Positions 36,871 through 45,735 of a stretch of DNA of 64,000 nt are shown here, in pieces. Under the pieces are notes generated by a model. It did not search any database. It was not told where the DNA came from and saw only the letters and a list, made by a program, of their open reading frames with translations. Position 1 is the stretch's first letter, and every line of letters starts with the position of its first letter. The position numbers and the translations under genes are program-made. Source of the stretch: Fluviicola sp. (lineage in GTDB: Bacteria; Bacteroidota; Bacteroidia; Flavobacteriales_D; Crocinitomicaceae); contig NVXV01000005.1 in NCBI GenBank assembly GCA_002734085.1, positions 152,655-216,654 on the forward strand. Direction: 5' to 3'.

Positions 36871-37809
36871 ATGTCAAATAAAGTTGAAGAAATTATACCA
36901 CCAATAGATAGAGCACTTATAAAAAAGGAGCTAACACCAGAAAGGTTTGCTCGTACAACACGTAAAGGAGAGAATGAAATTTACATTGTTAATTACCACA
37001 ACTCGCCCAATGTACTACAAGAAATTGGTAGACTAAGGGAACTGTCTTTTCGCTCAGCTGGCGGTGGAACAAAAAAATCCATCGACATCGACAAATATGA
37101 TACGACAGAACTTTGCTATGAACAACTGATTGTTTGGAGTCCAGAAGATGAAGAAATTGTAGGAGGATACCGTTTTATAGACTGCGCTAAAATTCTAGAA
37201 GGAAATGAAGACCATATTCCGATGAGTACTTCTCATTATTTTGACTTTTCACATACTTTTATCAAAGACTATTTACCTAAAACCATTGAATTAGGAAGAA
37301 GTTGGGTACAACCCATGTTTCAGCCTTCTGTAAATCCAAGAAAAGGATTATACGCTCTCGACAATATTTGGGACGGATTAGCTGTTTTAACGGTTGTTTA
37401 TCCTAATCTGGAGTATTTCTTTGGTAAAGTAACAATGTATACGGATTACGATACCGAGAGCCGTGATTTCCTATTGTATTTCATGAAACACTTTTTCCCA
37501 GATCCAGATCAATTGGCAATACCAAAATTCCCTATAGACCAAAATTTTAATGAAAAAGAATTCCATAGGTTATTAGACGGACTAGATTTCAAAGATGGAT
37601 TCAAAGTGCTCAATCAATTTGTTAGAACCAGAGGAGAGAACGTTCCGCCATTAGTAAATATCTACATGCATCTCTCTCCCACTATGCGCACTTTCGGAAC
37701 TGCTGTAAACCCAGAGTTTGGCGGAGTTGAAGAGACAGCTATCATGGTGAAGATTGCAGATATTTATGAGGATAAGAAGGAGAGACATATTAGTCCGTTG
37801 TTGGGCTAG
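36871..37809 (+). CDS. N-acyltransferase of the OlsB/GlsB family
   Basis: This 312-residue GNAT-like protein has the pattern of OlsB-type acyl-ACP-dependent N-acyltransferases: GRLRELSFRSAGGGTKKSIDIDKYD, LIVWSPEDEEIVGGYRFIDC, IELGRSWVQPMFQP, GLYALDNIWDGLA and VNPEFGGVEETAIMVKI. It likely attaches a 3-hydroxy-acyl chain to the amino group of glycine or ornithine. The upstream O-acyltransferase, 2 nt away, would then complete the lipid. Confidence 0.8.
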   Translation: MSNKVEEIIPPIDRALIKKELTPERFARTTRKGENEIYIVNYHNSPNVLQEIGRLRELSFRSAGGGTKKSIDIDKYDTTELCYEQLIVWSPEDEEIVGGYRFIDCAKILEGNEDHIPMSTSHYFDFSHTFIKDYLPKTIELGRSWVQPMFQPSVNPRKGLYALDNIWDGLAVLTVVYPNLEYFFGKVTMYTDYDTESRDFLLYFMKHFFPDPDQLAIPKFPIDQNFNEKEFHRLLDGLDFKDGFKVLNQFVRTRGENVPPLVNIYMHLSPTMRTFGTAVNPEFGGVEETAIMVKIADIYEDKKERHISPLLG

Positions 37810-37850
37810 TTGAAACACGCAGCAATGCAACTACTACAAAACTGCATAAA

Positions 37851-37875
37851 AAAAACGCAGCAGTAAAACTGCTGC
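37851..37875 (-). terminator. Terminator of the VWA gene
   Basis: An 8-bp stem (37857-37864 with 37868-37875, GCAGCAGT/ACTGCTGC) is followed on the minus strand by a run of eight T. It lies about 80 nt after the VWA gene stop. Confidence 0.7.
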
Positions 37876-37894
37876 AAATCCATTATTAAATAAA

Positions 37895-37937
37895 CTCTGT
37901 GTAGCTTTGTGATTCTCTGAGTCACTCGGTGCTACAA
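37895..37937. repeat. Left copy of a 43-bp inverted repeat flanking the VWA gene
   Basis: The reverse complement aligns without gaps to 39864-39906, with about three quarters of bases identical and an uninterrupted identical core of 14 bases (CAGAGAATCACAAA). The core word CTCTGTG...CTTTGTG also occurs at 44273-44313, so this belongs to a dispersed intergenic repeat family. Confidence 0.7.
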
Positions 37938-37952
37938 CCCTATCTTAGTTCA

Positions 37953-39788
37953 TCACTGCAAAACTACCTTCCCAGTCACTACTTTATCATCAAGTGCAAA
38001 AGTCAATAAGTATATACCTTTTGGATACTGAGATAAATCGCGTCTTAGAATACGATCACGTTCAAGATTTGTATATCTTTCTAAAATTTTTCCAGTTAAA
38101 TCAGTCAAGAACATTTCGTCAATATCGCGGTCAACTTTGATTTGAATCAATCCTTGCGTTGGATTAGGCCAAAATGACCATTCAATTTCATCTTGATGTT
38201 GAGCATCCTGAACGAATAAAGAGTCATAAATTTCTGGGTCATCTTCTTCACGAGTACACTCTGGTACGAATGTATAAGAAGTTATGATCCTCTTCATTAA
38301 ATCATTTAACAACTCGACATCATACTCATCTGTTGTTGGCTCAACATGATCTCCACCAACACCACTATGATTTGTTAAGAATGCATACGTTCCATTTGTT
38401 GCGAGAGCTATTGTTCGCATCAAATATTCGGCATTCTTATCTATTCCACTGGCTACCAAAGGTACAACTCGTATACCTTTACTTGCCGCTTGTCTCATTA
38501 AATTATTTAGTTTTTCTTTAATTTCTGGATTATTGTGTGGAGGCGCATCTAAAACTAGAAACAACAGTCTTGTTCTCGCTTTTTCACTCCAATTAAGATT
38601 GTTTATTGCCGTATCTAAAGCAATTTCAACAGCTTCTTCATAATCACCACCTCCAGCAGCTCCTTGATGCTCAACAAATGCAACAGACTTTGAAAGTACA
38701 TCACTAAAATCTTGCTTTCTTGTTACATAGTCCTCTCCATGATCACGATAAAATACATTCGCGAAGTTGAATGTTAATGCTTGATTCATGTTTTTCGTTT
38801 CATAAACCACATCATTTATTTCTTTCTTCAAGAAATTGATCTCATCTCCCATTGAACCTGTTGCATCAACAACAAATGCAATATCAACAATGTTATTATT
38901 TGTACAATCAACATTTAATGTTTTCATATTTACTCCACGTTGAAAAGGAATCACTTTTCGAATATCGTATTGTTGATCTTCGTAGTAGATTTTAGCAGAG
39001 TAATTACTTTGATCAGAATCATCCAACTTTAATCGACCCCAAAGTTCCGCTTTTCCAGTGTTGTCCGTTCTACTCACAAAAGTAACATCTCCTGATTCAG
39101 AGATTAAATCAACCTGTGCATCAACTACCGGAAATCCATTATCATTGGTTAATTGAACAGTGAATCTATTTTGAGGTGATATTTCCCATGAAGCTTTATA
39201 CTTATTCAGATCTTGAGCGACGATATCTTGCCACATTTCCCATTTGCTAAAGTCATTTATTTCACCTGCAGTTAGAACTCTCGTTTTTCCTTCTGCTCCT
39301 TCAATGTATTTTAACTTTTTCATTGCACCAAAAGGAATATCAGACTCATAACTTAAGTCTCCATCACCTCTTCTGCTGTAACCCATTGGAGCATCAACTA
39401 CATCTTTGATACTTCTATCTGTTCCGTACATAGATTTCATAGGTTCTGATTCTACAAAATCAAATTCATCACTTTCTTTATTTTTCTCCAATTTTGCGTC
39501 AACCAACTCATCGTTTGTTACACGAATTTCCTTCACTACTTTATCATATCCAAAATATTGCATTTCAACCCTGTAAAGTCCCGTGTCGAGCTTAACATTA
39601 TAATTTCCTTCTGCATCAGTTAAAACAGAAGCTACTTTCTCTTCTCCTCTATATACATCCACGTTTGCATATCCTAAAGAACGAGAAGCTTCTGATTTCA
39701 TATTTCCTCGGAGAGATTGGGCGTAAATACTGCTACTAAACACAATTAAAGTCAGCGCTGTAATTAAAGTTAAATAAATAGTCTTCAT
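37953..39788 (-). CDS. T9SS-exported von Willebrand factor A domain protein
   Basis: This 611-residue protein has a signal peptide, an N-terminal carboxypeptidase-regulatory-like domain (about 25-95) and a central region containing another beta module (about 205-280). A VWA domain (about 300-500) begins DIAFVVDATGSMGDEINFL, a MIDAS of the form DxTxS, with a later FLVLDAPPHNNPE. A T9SS tail (WSFWPNPTQGLIQIKVD) ends it. It is probably a surface adhesion or metal-dependent binding protein. Inverted copies of a dispersed repeat lie on both sides. Confidence 0.85.
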   Translation of the reverse strand: MKTIYLTLITALTLIVFSSSIYAQSLRGNMKSEASRSLGYANVDVYRGEEKVASVLTDAEGNYNVKLDTGLYRVEMQYFGYDKVVKEIRVTNDELVDAKLEKNKESDEFDFVESEPMKSMYGTDRSIKDVVDAPMGYSRRGDGDLSYESDIPFGAMKKLKYIEGAEGKTRVLTAGEINDFSKWEMWQDIVAQDLNKYKASWEISPQNRFTVQLTNDNGFPVVDAQVDLISESGDVTFVSRTDNTGKAELWGRLKLDDSDQSNYSAKIYYEDQQYDIRKVIPFQRGVNMKTLNVDCTNNNIVDIAFVVDATGSMGDEINFLKKEINDVVYETKNMNQALTFNFANVFYRDHGEDYVTRKQDFSDVLSKSVAFVEHQGAAGGGDYEEAVEIALDTAINNLNWSEKARTRLLFLVLDAPPHNNPEIKEKLNNLMRQAASKGIRVVPLVASGIDKNAEYLMRTIALATNGTYAFLTNHSGVGGDHVEPTTDEYDVELLNDLMKRIITSYTFVPECTREEDDPEIYDSLFVQDAQHQDEIEWSFWPNPTQGLIQIKVDRDIDEMFLTDLTGKILERYTNLERDRILRRDLSQYPKGIYLLTFALDDKVVTGKVVLQ

Positions 39789-39863
39789 ATTAAAATGTAT
39801 TGATTTGGGGAGTTGTACATTTCAATTTATAATTGGTTCATTCTTTAAAAAAGATAGGTGAGA

Positions 39864-39906
39864 TTGTGGTACTTAGTGGCCCAGAGAATCACAAAGTTAT
39901 GCAGAA
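39864..39906. repeat. Right copy of the 43-bp inverted repeat flanking the VWA gene
   Basis: This is the inverted partner of 37895-37937. Most differences are transitions. Position and orientation bracket the whole VWA gene with its terminator outside. Confidence 0.7.
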
Positions 39907-40025
39907 CAAAAAGAAAGTTGCCTGGAGTAAAATATGACTTTCATCAAGCTTTGAAAGATTCATTATTCACAATCCACAAAAATTAAAACAATACCACTAT
40001 ATTCAAATCTTAAAGGAAAAGGAAA

Positions 40026-40922
40026 ATGAATATTACAGTTATTGGGTGCGGTGAAACAGGAGCTACGATTTCGGCTTTACTACTTTCGAAATTCGGTCAA
40101 ATTACATTAAATATAATAGATCCTGACGACGGAATTTCAGGAAGAATTCTCGATTTGGAGCATGCTTCTACTTGTTGTGATTCAGAAATTCGCTGGAATG
40201 ATTTTAATTCTGCTTCAGATTCTGATTTCCTATTTTTCACGGCTGGAACTCGAGGAGAAAAAGGAGAGGATAGATCAAAAAAGGCGAAAGTGAACAAAGA
40301 GCTAATTGCATCCATTTTCTCACAGTTTCAACCGAAAGAAAATGCATTAATTATAACTATATCAAACCCAACCGAAGTGATGTCTTACTGGATTTATAAT
40401 TATTTAAAAGGCAAAAACCTTGTAGTGGCAACTGGTACAGGTTTAGATACTTCACGTTTAAAGAGTATTATTGCCAAACGTCTTAAGAAATCAGTTCATG
40501 AGATAAATACAATTGTTTTAGGCGAACATGGTAGCAATATGACACCTATTTGGAGTCAAACAACAATTTCAGGAAATTCAATTAATCAGTTAGCAAGTAA
40601 AAAACAGCTTGAAGATTTTACAACAGAATTAAAAAACTGCGCAACTGAAATTCGAAAAACAGAGGTCGCTACTAAATATGGAGTTTCACATTATGCTGTT
40701 TCTATTTTAAGTAGTTACATTTCAAAGAACAATTCAAGACACATTGTTTCCTTTCCTTCAGATAAAATTGATCTAATAAATTCAGATAATATATTTTTTA
40801 GTTGGCCTTGTCAAATTGGAAATTCTTCGATTTCAGCAATACAAAATATCAAAATGGAAGAGGCTGAAATAGAACAATTAAAGCAAGGAATTGAGGCTAT
40901 AAAACAAACAATCAACCTCTAA
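40026..40922 (+). CDS. Lactate/malate dehydrogenase family protein with atypical specificity loop
   Basis: This 298-residue NAD-dependent 2-hydroxyacid dehydrogenase has an N-terminal Rossmann motif (ITVIGCGETGATIS) and the substrate-loop segment TAGTRGEKGEDRSKK. ISNPTEVMSYW, GTGLDTSRLKSII (Asp and Arg of the active site) and GEHGSNMTPIWS (catalytic His) follow. At the position that is Gln in lactate and Arg in malate dehydrogenases this protein appears to have Gly, so its substrate is not clear. It is monocistronic. Confidence 0.85.
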   Translation: MNITVIGCGETGATISALLLSKFGQITLNIIDPDDGISGRILDLEHASTCCDSEIRWNDFNSASDSDFLFFTAGTRGEKGEDRSKKAKVNKELIASIFSQFQPKENALIITISNPTEVMSYWIYNYLKGKNLVVATGTGLDTSRLKSIIAKRLKKSVHEINTIVLGEHGSNMTPIWSQTTISGNSINQLASKKQLEDFTTELKNCATEIRKTEVATKYGVSHYAVSILSSYISKNNSRHIVSFPSDKIDLINSDNIFFSWPCQIGNSSISAIQNIKMEEAEIEQLKQGIEAIKQTINL

Positions 40923-40997
40923 CTTGGTTCGCTCCGTAAAATCATTTTCTGTTAAAAACTTTATCTGTTAAGAACAAAATTAAAGCAATAATTCTAT

Positions 40998-41005
40998 TAC
41001 TTTTG
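40998..41005 (+). promoter_or_regulatory. -7 box TACTTTTG for dnaX
   Basis: This is an exact TAnnTTTG match ending 5 nt before the dnaX ATG, implying a nearly or fully leaderless mRNA. No convincing -33 box was seen. Confidence 0.55.
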
Positions 41006-41010
41006 CATGT

Positions 41011-42737
41011 ATGAGTGATTACATCGTTTCGGCGAGGAAATATAGACCACAGACTTTTGACACGCTTGTTGGACAGAAATCAATTGCAACGACTTTAAAG
41101 AATGCAATTAAGAATGACCAATTGGCGCAAGCTTTTCTGTTTTGTGGTTCTCGTGGTGTCGGTAAAACCTCTACAGCTCGAATTCTAGCGAAAACAATAA
41201 ACTGTTCCAATCGAACAGACACAATTGAAGCTTGTGGTGAATGTGAGTCTTGTAAATCTTTTGATGAAGGACAGTCATTGAACGTATATGAGTTAGATGC
41301 AGCTTCAAACAATAGTGTTGAAGACATACGAAGTCTAATTGATCAAGTGCGAATTGCGCCTCAATTAGGATCCCATAAGGTCTATATCATTGACGAGGTC
41401 CACATGTTATCGACGGCAGCTTTTAATGCTTTTCTAAAAACATTAGAGGAACCGCCAAAGCATGCAATATTCATTTTAGCTACAACGGAAAAGCATAAAA
41501 TAATTCCAACGATATTATCGCGATGTCAAATTTTTGATTTCAATCGAATTAAAGTATCAGACATCGCAGATCATTTAAGTCAAATTGCGATAAAAGAAAG
41601 TATTGATGCTGAAAGTGAAGGACTGCATTTAATAGCACAAAAAGCAGATGGAGCGTTGAGAGATGCGCTATCGATATTTGATCAGATTGTAAGTTTCGCG
41701 GGAAAAACCCTAACTTACAAAGCAGTTATTGACAACTTAAATGTACTCGATTACGATTACTATTTCCGTTTAGTTGATTATGCTTTGGATGAAGACATTC
41801 CTTCTAGCTTATTACTCTACCACGAAATTGTAGATCACGGCTTTGACGGACATCAATTTATCATCGGACTTTCTGAACATTATCGTAATCTTTTGATTTG
41901 TAAAGATGGTAAAACAGTCGAATTACTAGAAGTTGCTGATTCAATCAAACAAAGATACAAAGACCAATCCTCGAAGATTGATGCCCCACATATAATGCGT
42001 TCATTAGGAGTCTTGAGTCAGGCTGATGGAAACTATAAAGCTGCGAAAAACCAGCGATTACTGGTAGAATTAACGCTTATGCAACTGTGCTCCATTAAAG
42101 AGGAGTTCGAAAAAAAAAAGCCTTAACTGACCCTGTTCAGATTATTCCTTTTCCTGGTCAAGGAAAGCGAGAAAAAACACCTAAAAAGAAGAATAATACT
42201 GAAAACGTTCCTCCACCAAATATTTCAAATAAAAAGGAAGCGCGTAAACTTGTTAATCCTACTGGTAAGTTAGATTCTAGTTATTTATCGATAAAAGACT
42301 TAATGTCTCAAGGCGATAAAACAAGTGAAAAAGAGGAACAATCAAGAGACACTAATAAGCCTATGGAGAAATTCTCCTTGGATGATTTAAAAATGAATTG
42401 GCGGAAATATGCCTTTCAAGCAAAAGAAAACGGATTAGATACTCTTTTCACTGCTTTAACAATGAGGGATCCTGTTTTAGAAGAGGACAATCTAATACGT
42501 CATTTTGTGGATAATGATGTACAAAAAACATTTTTACAAACACACGAAACAGATTTACTCGGTTTTCTACGGAGAGAGCTTAAGAATTGGTCTATCCAAC
42601 TAAAAGTAGAAGAAGGATCTGAAGAAAATGGTGAGAAAAAACTTTACTCTGGACAGGACAAATTTAAAGATATGATTGAACGCAATCCTCACCTTAAAAC
42701 ATTGCAGCAAAAGTTCAAATTAGACGTTGATTTTTGA
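41011..42737 (+). CDS. dnaX: DnaX: DNA polymerase III gamma/tau subunits, with frameshift on an A10 run
   Basis: The zero frame (41011-42126) encodes 371 residues: the AAA+ clamp loader with Walker A GSRGVGKTST, zinc cysteines CSNRTDTIEACGECESC, Walker B VYIIDEVHM, sensor LSRCQIF and the domain III fold. It stops just after A10-G (42110-42120) as EKKKP*. The -1 frame is open without a stop from before the run to 42737 and adds about 205 residues, giving a tau-like protein of about 575. AGGAG (42101-42105) sits upstream of the run. This is the classic arrangement for making gamma and tau from one gene by ribosomal or transcriptional slippage. A homopolymer sequencing error would give a single ORF instead. 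Confidence 0.85.
42110..42120 (+). promoter_or_regulatory. dnaX slippery site (A10G)
   Basis: Ten A then G contain the A-AAA-AAG heptamer. The zero frame ends two codons later (cct taa). The tau frame is reached by -1 slippage or by one extra A in the mRNA. An SD-like AGGAG lies 5 nt upstream of the run, similar to the stimulator in E. coli dnaX. Confidence 0.7.
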
Positions 42738-42743
42738 ATGACC

Positions 42744-42958
42744 AGTGACGAGTGACAGCACCTCGTCAAGACGAGGTTTAGTGACTAATTGTATGGCGTG
42801 TTGGTGTTTCTCAGGTTTTTTTTAAAACTTAGTACTACCAAGATAAATATAAAGAAAATTTTAATTTCCCAAATTCCAACTTACCCCCTCCAAATAGTCA
42901 CTAAGGTTGGCTTACCGAATTCATCGGTACTTGTGTTCAAATCAATGTCACTTGTCAC
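42744..42958. repeat. Nested inverted repeats in the dnaX-rplS spacer
   Basis: The outer arms are GTGACGAGTGAC (42745-42756) and GTCACTTGTCAC (42947-42958), complementary except for one base. The inner arms are TTAGTGACTA (42778-42787) and TAGTCACTAA (42895-42904), exact. A separate tight hairpin CCTCGTC-AA-GACGAGG (42761-42776) could end dnaX. No ORF of coding character lies inside, so this may be a non-coding element remnant. Together with 42959-43059, where I see only a poor box TAATATTG, this accounts for the 322-nt gap. Confidence 0.45.
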
Positions 42959-43059
42959 AAAAAACTTTTTTTCAAAAAAAAATCAAAATTGTAGTTTCTT
43001 ATTTCATCTTTTTTATGTAATATTGCAGCCCAATTTTGGAGAAGATAAAAGTAGAAGTC

Positions 43060-43410
43060 ATGGATTTAATAAAAGAAGTTCAAAACGAATTTACAACAAC
43101 ACAAGAGCACCCAGAATTTGCTGCTGGTGATACTGTTGCTGTTTCATATAAAATTAGAGAGGGAGAAAAAGAGCGTATCCAGCAATTTACTGGAACAGTT
43201 CTTCAAAGAAGAGGTAACGGTGCTACAGAAACGTTTACGGTTCGTAAAATGTCTGGAAACATCGGTGTTGAGCGTATCTTCCCAGTTCAATCTCCGTTTA
43301 TCGACGAGGTTAAAGTATTAAAGAAAGGTGCTGTGCGTAGAGCTCGTATCTTCTACTTCCGTGAAAGAACTGGTAAATCTGCTCGTATTAAAGAGAAAAG
43401 AAGATTCTAA
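43060..43410 (+). CDS. rplS: 50S ribosomal protein L19
   Basis: This 116-residue protein begins MDLIKEVQNEFTT at ATG 43060; an upstream in-frame TTG at 43036 is rejected because the family starts at this Met. Landmarks are FAAGDTVAVSYKIREGEKERIQQF, GTVLQRRGNGATETFTVRK and GVERIFPVQSPFIDEVKVLKKG, then the basic tail KSARIKEKRRF. L19 sits at the 30S-50S interface. It stands alone, followed by a strong terminator. Confidence 0.97.
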   Translation: MDLIKEVQNEFTTTQEHPEFAAGDTVAVSYKIREGEKERIQQFTGTVLQRRGNGATETFTVRKMSGNIGVERIFPVQSPFIDEVKVLKKGAVRRARIFYFRERTGKSARIKEKRRF

Positions 43411-43434
43411 ATTCTTACTATACAACTTATGTTT

Positions 43435-43468
43435 AAAGGACTTTCCATCGTGGTTAGTCCTTTTTTTT
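43435..43468 (+). terminator. Terminator of rplS
   Basis: An AAAGGACT/AGTCCTTT stem (43435-43442 with 43456-43463), with a further CCA/TGG pairing inside, is followed by a T-run. Confidence 0.85.
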
Positions 43469-43508
43469 GTTTTTACGATTAACTTTATACCTTCAAACCC
43501 AATAATCC

Positions 43509-44219
43509 ATGAAAAAAAGTAAATTCAATTTTTTACTTTCCTTATTAGCTTTAGGGATCTTCAGTTATTTACTTTGGGTGCAATCGAACTATGAGATTAG
43601 TGTAGATTTTAATTCTAAAATTCCAGAAGGATACAATAGTCTTGGGATTGATGTCTCTCATCATCAGGGGATAATTGACTGGAACAAATTATTAGACTCC
43701 ACCATCGTTAAACCAAAAATCAACTTTGTTTATATAAAAGTAACAGAAGGTAATGATCACCTAGATAGTCAATGGGAGTATAACAGAAAGTCATTACTTG
43801 AGTTAGGCGTAAATCATGGTGCTTACCACTTCTTTCAAAGCAAAAAACTTCCTGTACCACAAGCTGAGCATTTTCTTAGTCACTGGAAACCTTCTGAAAA
43901 TGAATTACCTCCTGTTCTGGATGTTGAAATCGAAGGGTTTGATGATGAAGATTTACGTCATAAAGTAAAAAGATGGATAACAATAGTTGAAAAACAATCT
44001 GGAATGCGTCCTATTATTTACACTTCACTTCATTTTTATCAGAAAAAATTTAAAGGACATTTCCCAAATCACAAATTTTGGATTGCATCATATTCTCGTA
44101 ATCCGAGAATCGAACGAGACCCTGCAATTCTACACTGGCAATTTACAGAAGGTGCTACATTACCATATCACCGTACTTTGGTAGATTTAAACGTGAGTAA
44201 ATTAAATTTTAGGGATTAA
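43509..44219 (+). CDS. Glycoside hydrolase family 25 lysozyme
   Basis: This 236-residue protein has an N-terminal membrane/signal segment (about 7-24) and a GH25 barrel. It shows LGIDVSHHQGIIDWNKL with the first acidic residue, FVYIKVTEGNDHLD, NHGAYHFFQ, PPVLDVEIEG with the catalytic Asp-x-Glu, RPIIYTS and FWIASYSRNPRI. It probably cleaves peptidoglycan in the periplasm. It is monocistronic. Confidence 0.9.
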   Translation: MKKSKFNFLLSLLALGIFSYLLWVQSNYEISVDFNSKIPEGYNSLGIDVSHHQGIIDWNKLLDSTIVKPKINFVYIKVTEGNDHLDSQWEYNRKSLLELGVNHGAYHFFQSKKLPVPQAEHFLSHWKPSENELPPVLDVEIEGFDDEDLRHKVKRWITIVEKQSGMRPIIYTSLHFYQKKFKGHFPNHKFWIASYSRNPRIERDPAILHWQFTEGATLPYHRTLVDLNVSKLNFRD

Positions 44220-44272
44220 GTTAAAAGAGTGTAAATAGGTCTTGTAAGAAAACGTTAGTCAAAAGATTATTG

Positions 44273-44313
44273 CACAAAGTTACGCGGAGAACCTCAGAGT
44301 TACACAGAGAAAG
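44273..44313. repeat. Dispersed CACAAAG/ACACAGAG repeat
   Basis: This intergenic sequence has two related words, CACAAAGTTACGCGGAG and CCTCAGAGTTACACAGAG. It shares its core with the inverted copies at 37895-37937 and 39864-39906. It lies just beyond the 3' end of the isochorismate synthase gene. Confidence 0.5.
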
Positions 44314-44323
44314 TTTTTAATCT

Positions 44324-45307
44324 CTATGCCTCAAGAACAGAAAGGAGTGTTTTACTTTTATTAACTGTTTCTTCCCATTCATCTTCAGGTTTAGAAGCGC
44401 TCGTGATTCCTCCACCCAAATAAAGAGCGAAATGATCCTCTAAAACCTGCATACAACGAAGATTTACATAAACAGCTAATGAATTCTCATTTTTATATCC
44501 GATTAGTCCTGTATAAAAAAGTCGGTGGTGAGGTTCTTTATCAATTATCAAATCATAAGCCTTCTTCATAGGCCTTCCACAAACCGCAGGAGTAGGGTGC
44601 ATTTCGTCAACTAACTCATTCCATTTCAAACTTGACAATTGAAATTCAAAATCCTTTCTTAAATGAAATACGGCTCCATTTTTTACAGTTTTAACATCAC
44701 TTTCTCGAAGATTTGTTGGATCGAGACTTTTTAACTTTCCACGGATGTAATCAGAAACAATGGCTTGTTCTTTAACCTCTTTTTCCGTCCATTGGATTGA
44801 TTCTTTATTCTTTGTGCCTGCCAGAGCTACTGTGTTTAGATTAGTAGCATCACCTTTTACTAGAATCTCAGGAGTAGCACCTATCCAAGTTCCAAACTGA
44901 GGATCACTAATCAAATAAACAAAAGCTTCATCTTTATAGCGTTGACAAAAATTATTGAATAATTCAATCAAATCTATAGTTTCAGATTTTTCATGCAATT
45001 CAATTCTTGAGAAAATGGCTTTTTCAATACCTTGTGAACTCATCTCTCGCTGAAACTCTGAAAGTTTAGTCAAATACTCTTCTCTATCTAAAGAAGTTAT
45101 TGAGCTCTCTATGTCAAAAGTAAAATCAAATCCTAAATTCTTATTCAAAGAATTTCTCTTCTCAAAATAAAAACAGTTCTGTTTTACAAAATCCGTCAGA
45201 AAAAAGTAATTAGAAGGGATTTCCTTGAAATTTATTGAATGCCAATTCCCGACAAAATAACCAGACTCTTCACCAGGCTCTTGATATGCTAAAAATCCTT
45301 CCAACAC
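44324..45307 (-). CDS. menF: Isochorismate synthase (chorismate-binding enzyme)
   Basis: This 327-residue chorismate-binding protein is shorter than typical MenF, missing mainly N-terminal sequence. Core motifs are present: FVYLISDPQFGTWIGATPEIL, ALAGTK, FHLRKDFEFQL, EMHPTPAVCGRPMKKA, YTGLIGY and LYLGGGITSASKPEDEWEET. It probably makes isochorismate for menaquinone, the usual quinone in this phylum. Its start abuts the stop of the hotdog thioesterase gene, supporting a shared menaquinone role. A siderophore isochorismate synthase is the alternative. Confidence 0.85.
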   Translation of the reverse strand: MLEGFLAYQEPGEESGYFVGNWHSINFKEIPSNYFFLTDFVKQNCFYFEKRNSLNKNLGFDFTFDIESSITSLDREEYLTKLSEFQREMSSQGIEKAIFSRIELHEKSETIDLIELFNNFCQRYKDEAFVYLISDPQFGTWIGATPEILVKGDATNLNTVALAGTKNKESIQWTEKEVKEQAIVSDYIRGKLKSLDPTNLRESDVKTVKNGAVFHLRKDFEFQLSSLKWNELVDEMHPTPAVCGRPMKKAYDLIIDKEPHHRLFYTGLIGYKNENSLAVYVNLRCMQVLEDHFALYLGGGITSASKPEDEWEETVNKSKTLLSVLEA

Positions 45308-45730
45308 TTAATTTTTCCTTGGTACTATCATCACAGTTAGACGACCTGTACAAACTAAGTGGCCAGTTGATTCATCTTTTAAATCTACTTGCCAAACATG
45401 CGTTCTTGCGCCTGCGTGTACAATTTTACCAACAGCTCTAACGGTACCTGACTTCATCCCACCCAGATGATTCGCATTAATCTCTATTCCAACAGGAACT
45501 TCCTTGGAAACATCTAAGATTAAAGTAGAGCCCATTGAGCCAATGCTTTCAATAAGTGCTGCACTCGCTCCTCCATGAAGCAATCCCAAAGGTTGATGCG
45601 TACGATGATCTACAGGCATAGTGGCAACAACATAATCCTCGCCAACTTCAACACACTCTATACCAAGGTGTCCCATAAGCGTGTTTTTGTTGTATAAATT
45701 TATTTCTTCTAAACTTACTTTTTTCATCAT
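45308..45730 (-). CDS. menI: Hotdog-fold thioesterase (probable DHNA-CoA thioesterase)
   Basis: This 140-residue protein has the PaaI/MenI-type active-site pattern GLLHGGASAALIESIGSMGST and EINANHLGGMKSGTVRAVG, then RTHVWQVDLKDESTGHLVCTGRLTV. It is co-transcribed with the isochorismate synthase gene (adjacent, no gap), which makes 1,4-dihydroxy-2-naphthoyl-CoA the likeliest substrate. The -7 box TAACTTTG ends 5 nt before the ATG. Confidence 0.75.
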   Translation of the reverse strand: MMKKVSLEEINLYNKNTLMGHLGIECVEVGEDYVVATMPVDHRTHQPLGLLHGGASAALIESIGSMGSTLILDVSKEVPVGIEINANHLGGMKSGTVRAVGKIVHAGARTHVWQVDLKDESTGHLVCTGRLTVMIVPRKN

Positions 45731-45735
45731 ATCTG

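Noticed and set aside
42303..42737. A separate 144-residue gene after dnaX
   Set aside because: Its frame is open back to the A10 run and its sequence is the tau tail; the Met at 42303 is internal.
42789..43130. Plus-strand ORF of 113 codons before rplS
   Set aside because: It runs out of frame into rplS and has no coding character; the region holds inverted repeats instead.
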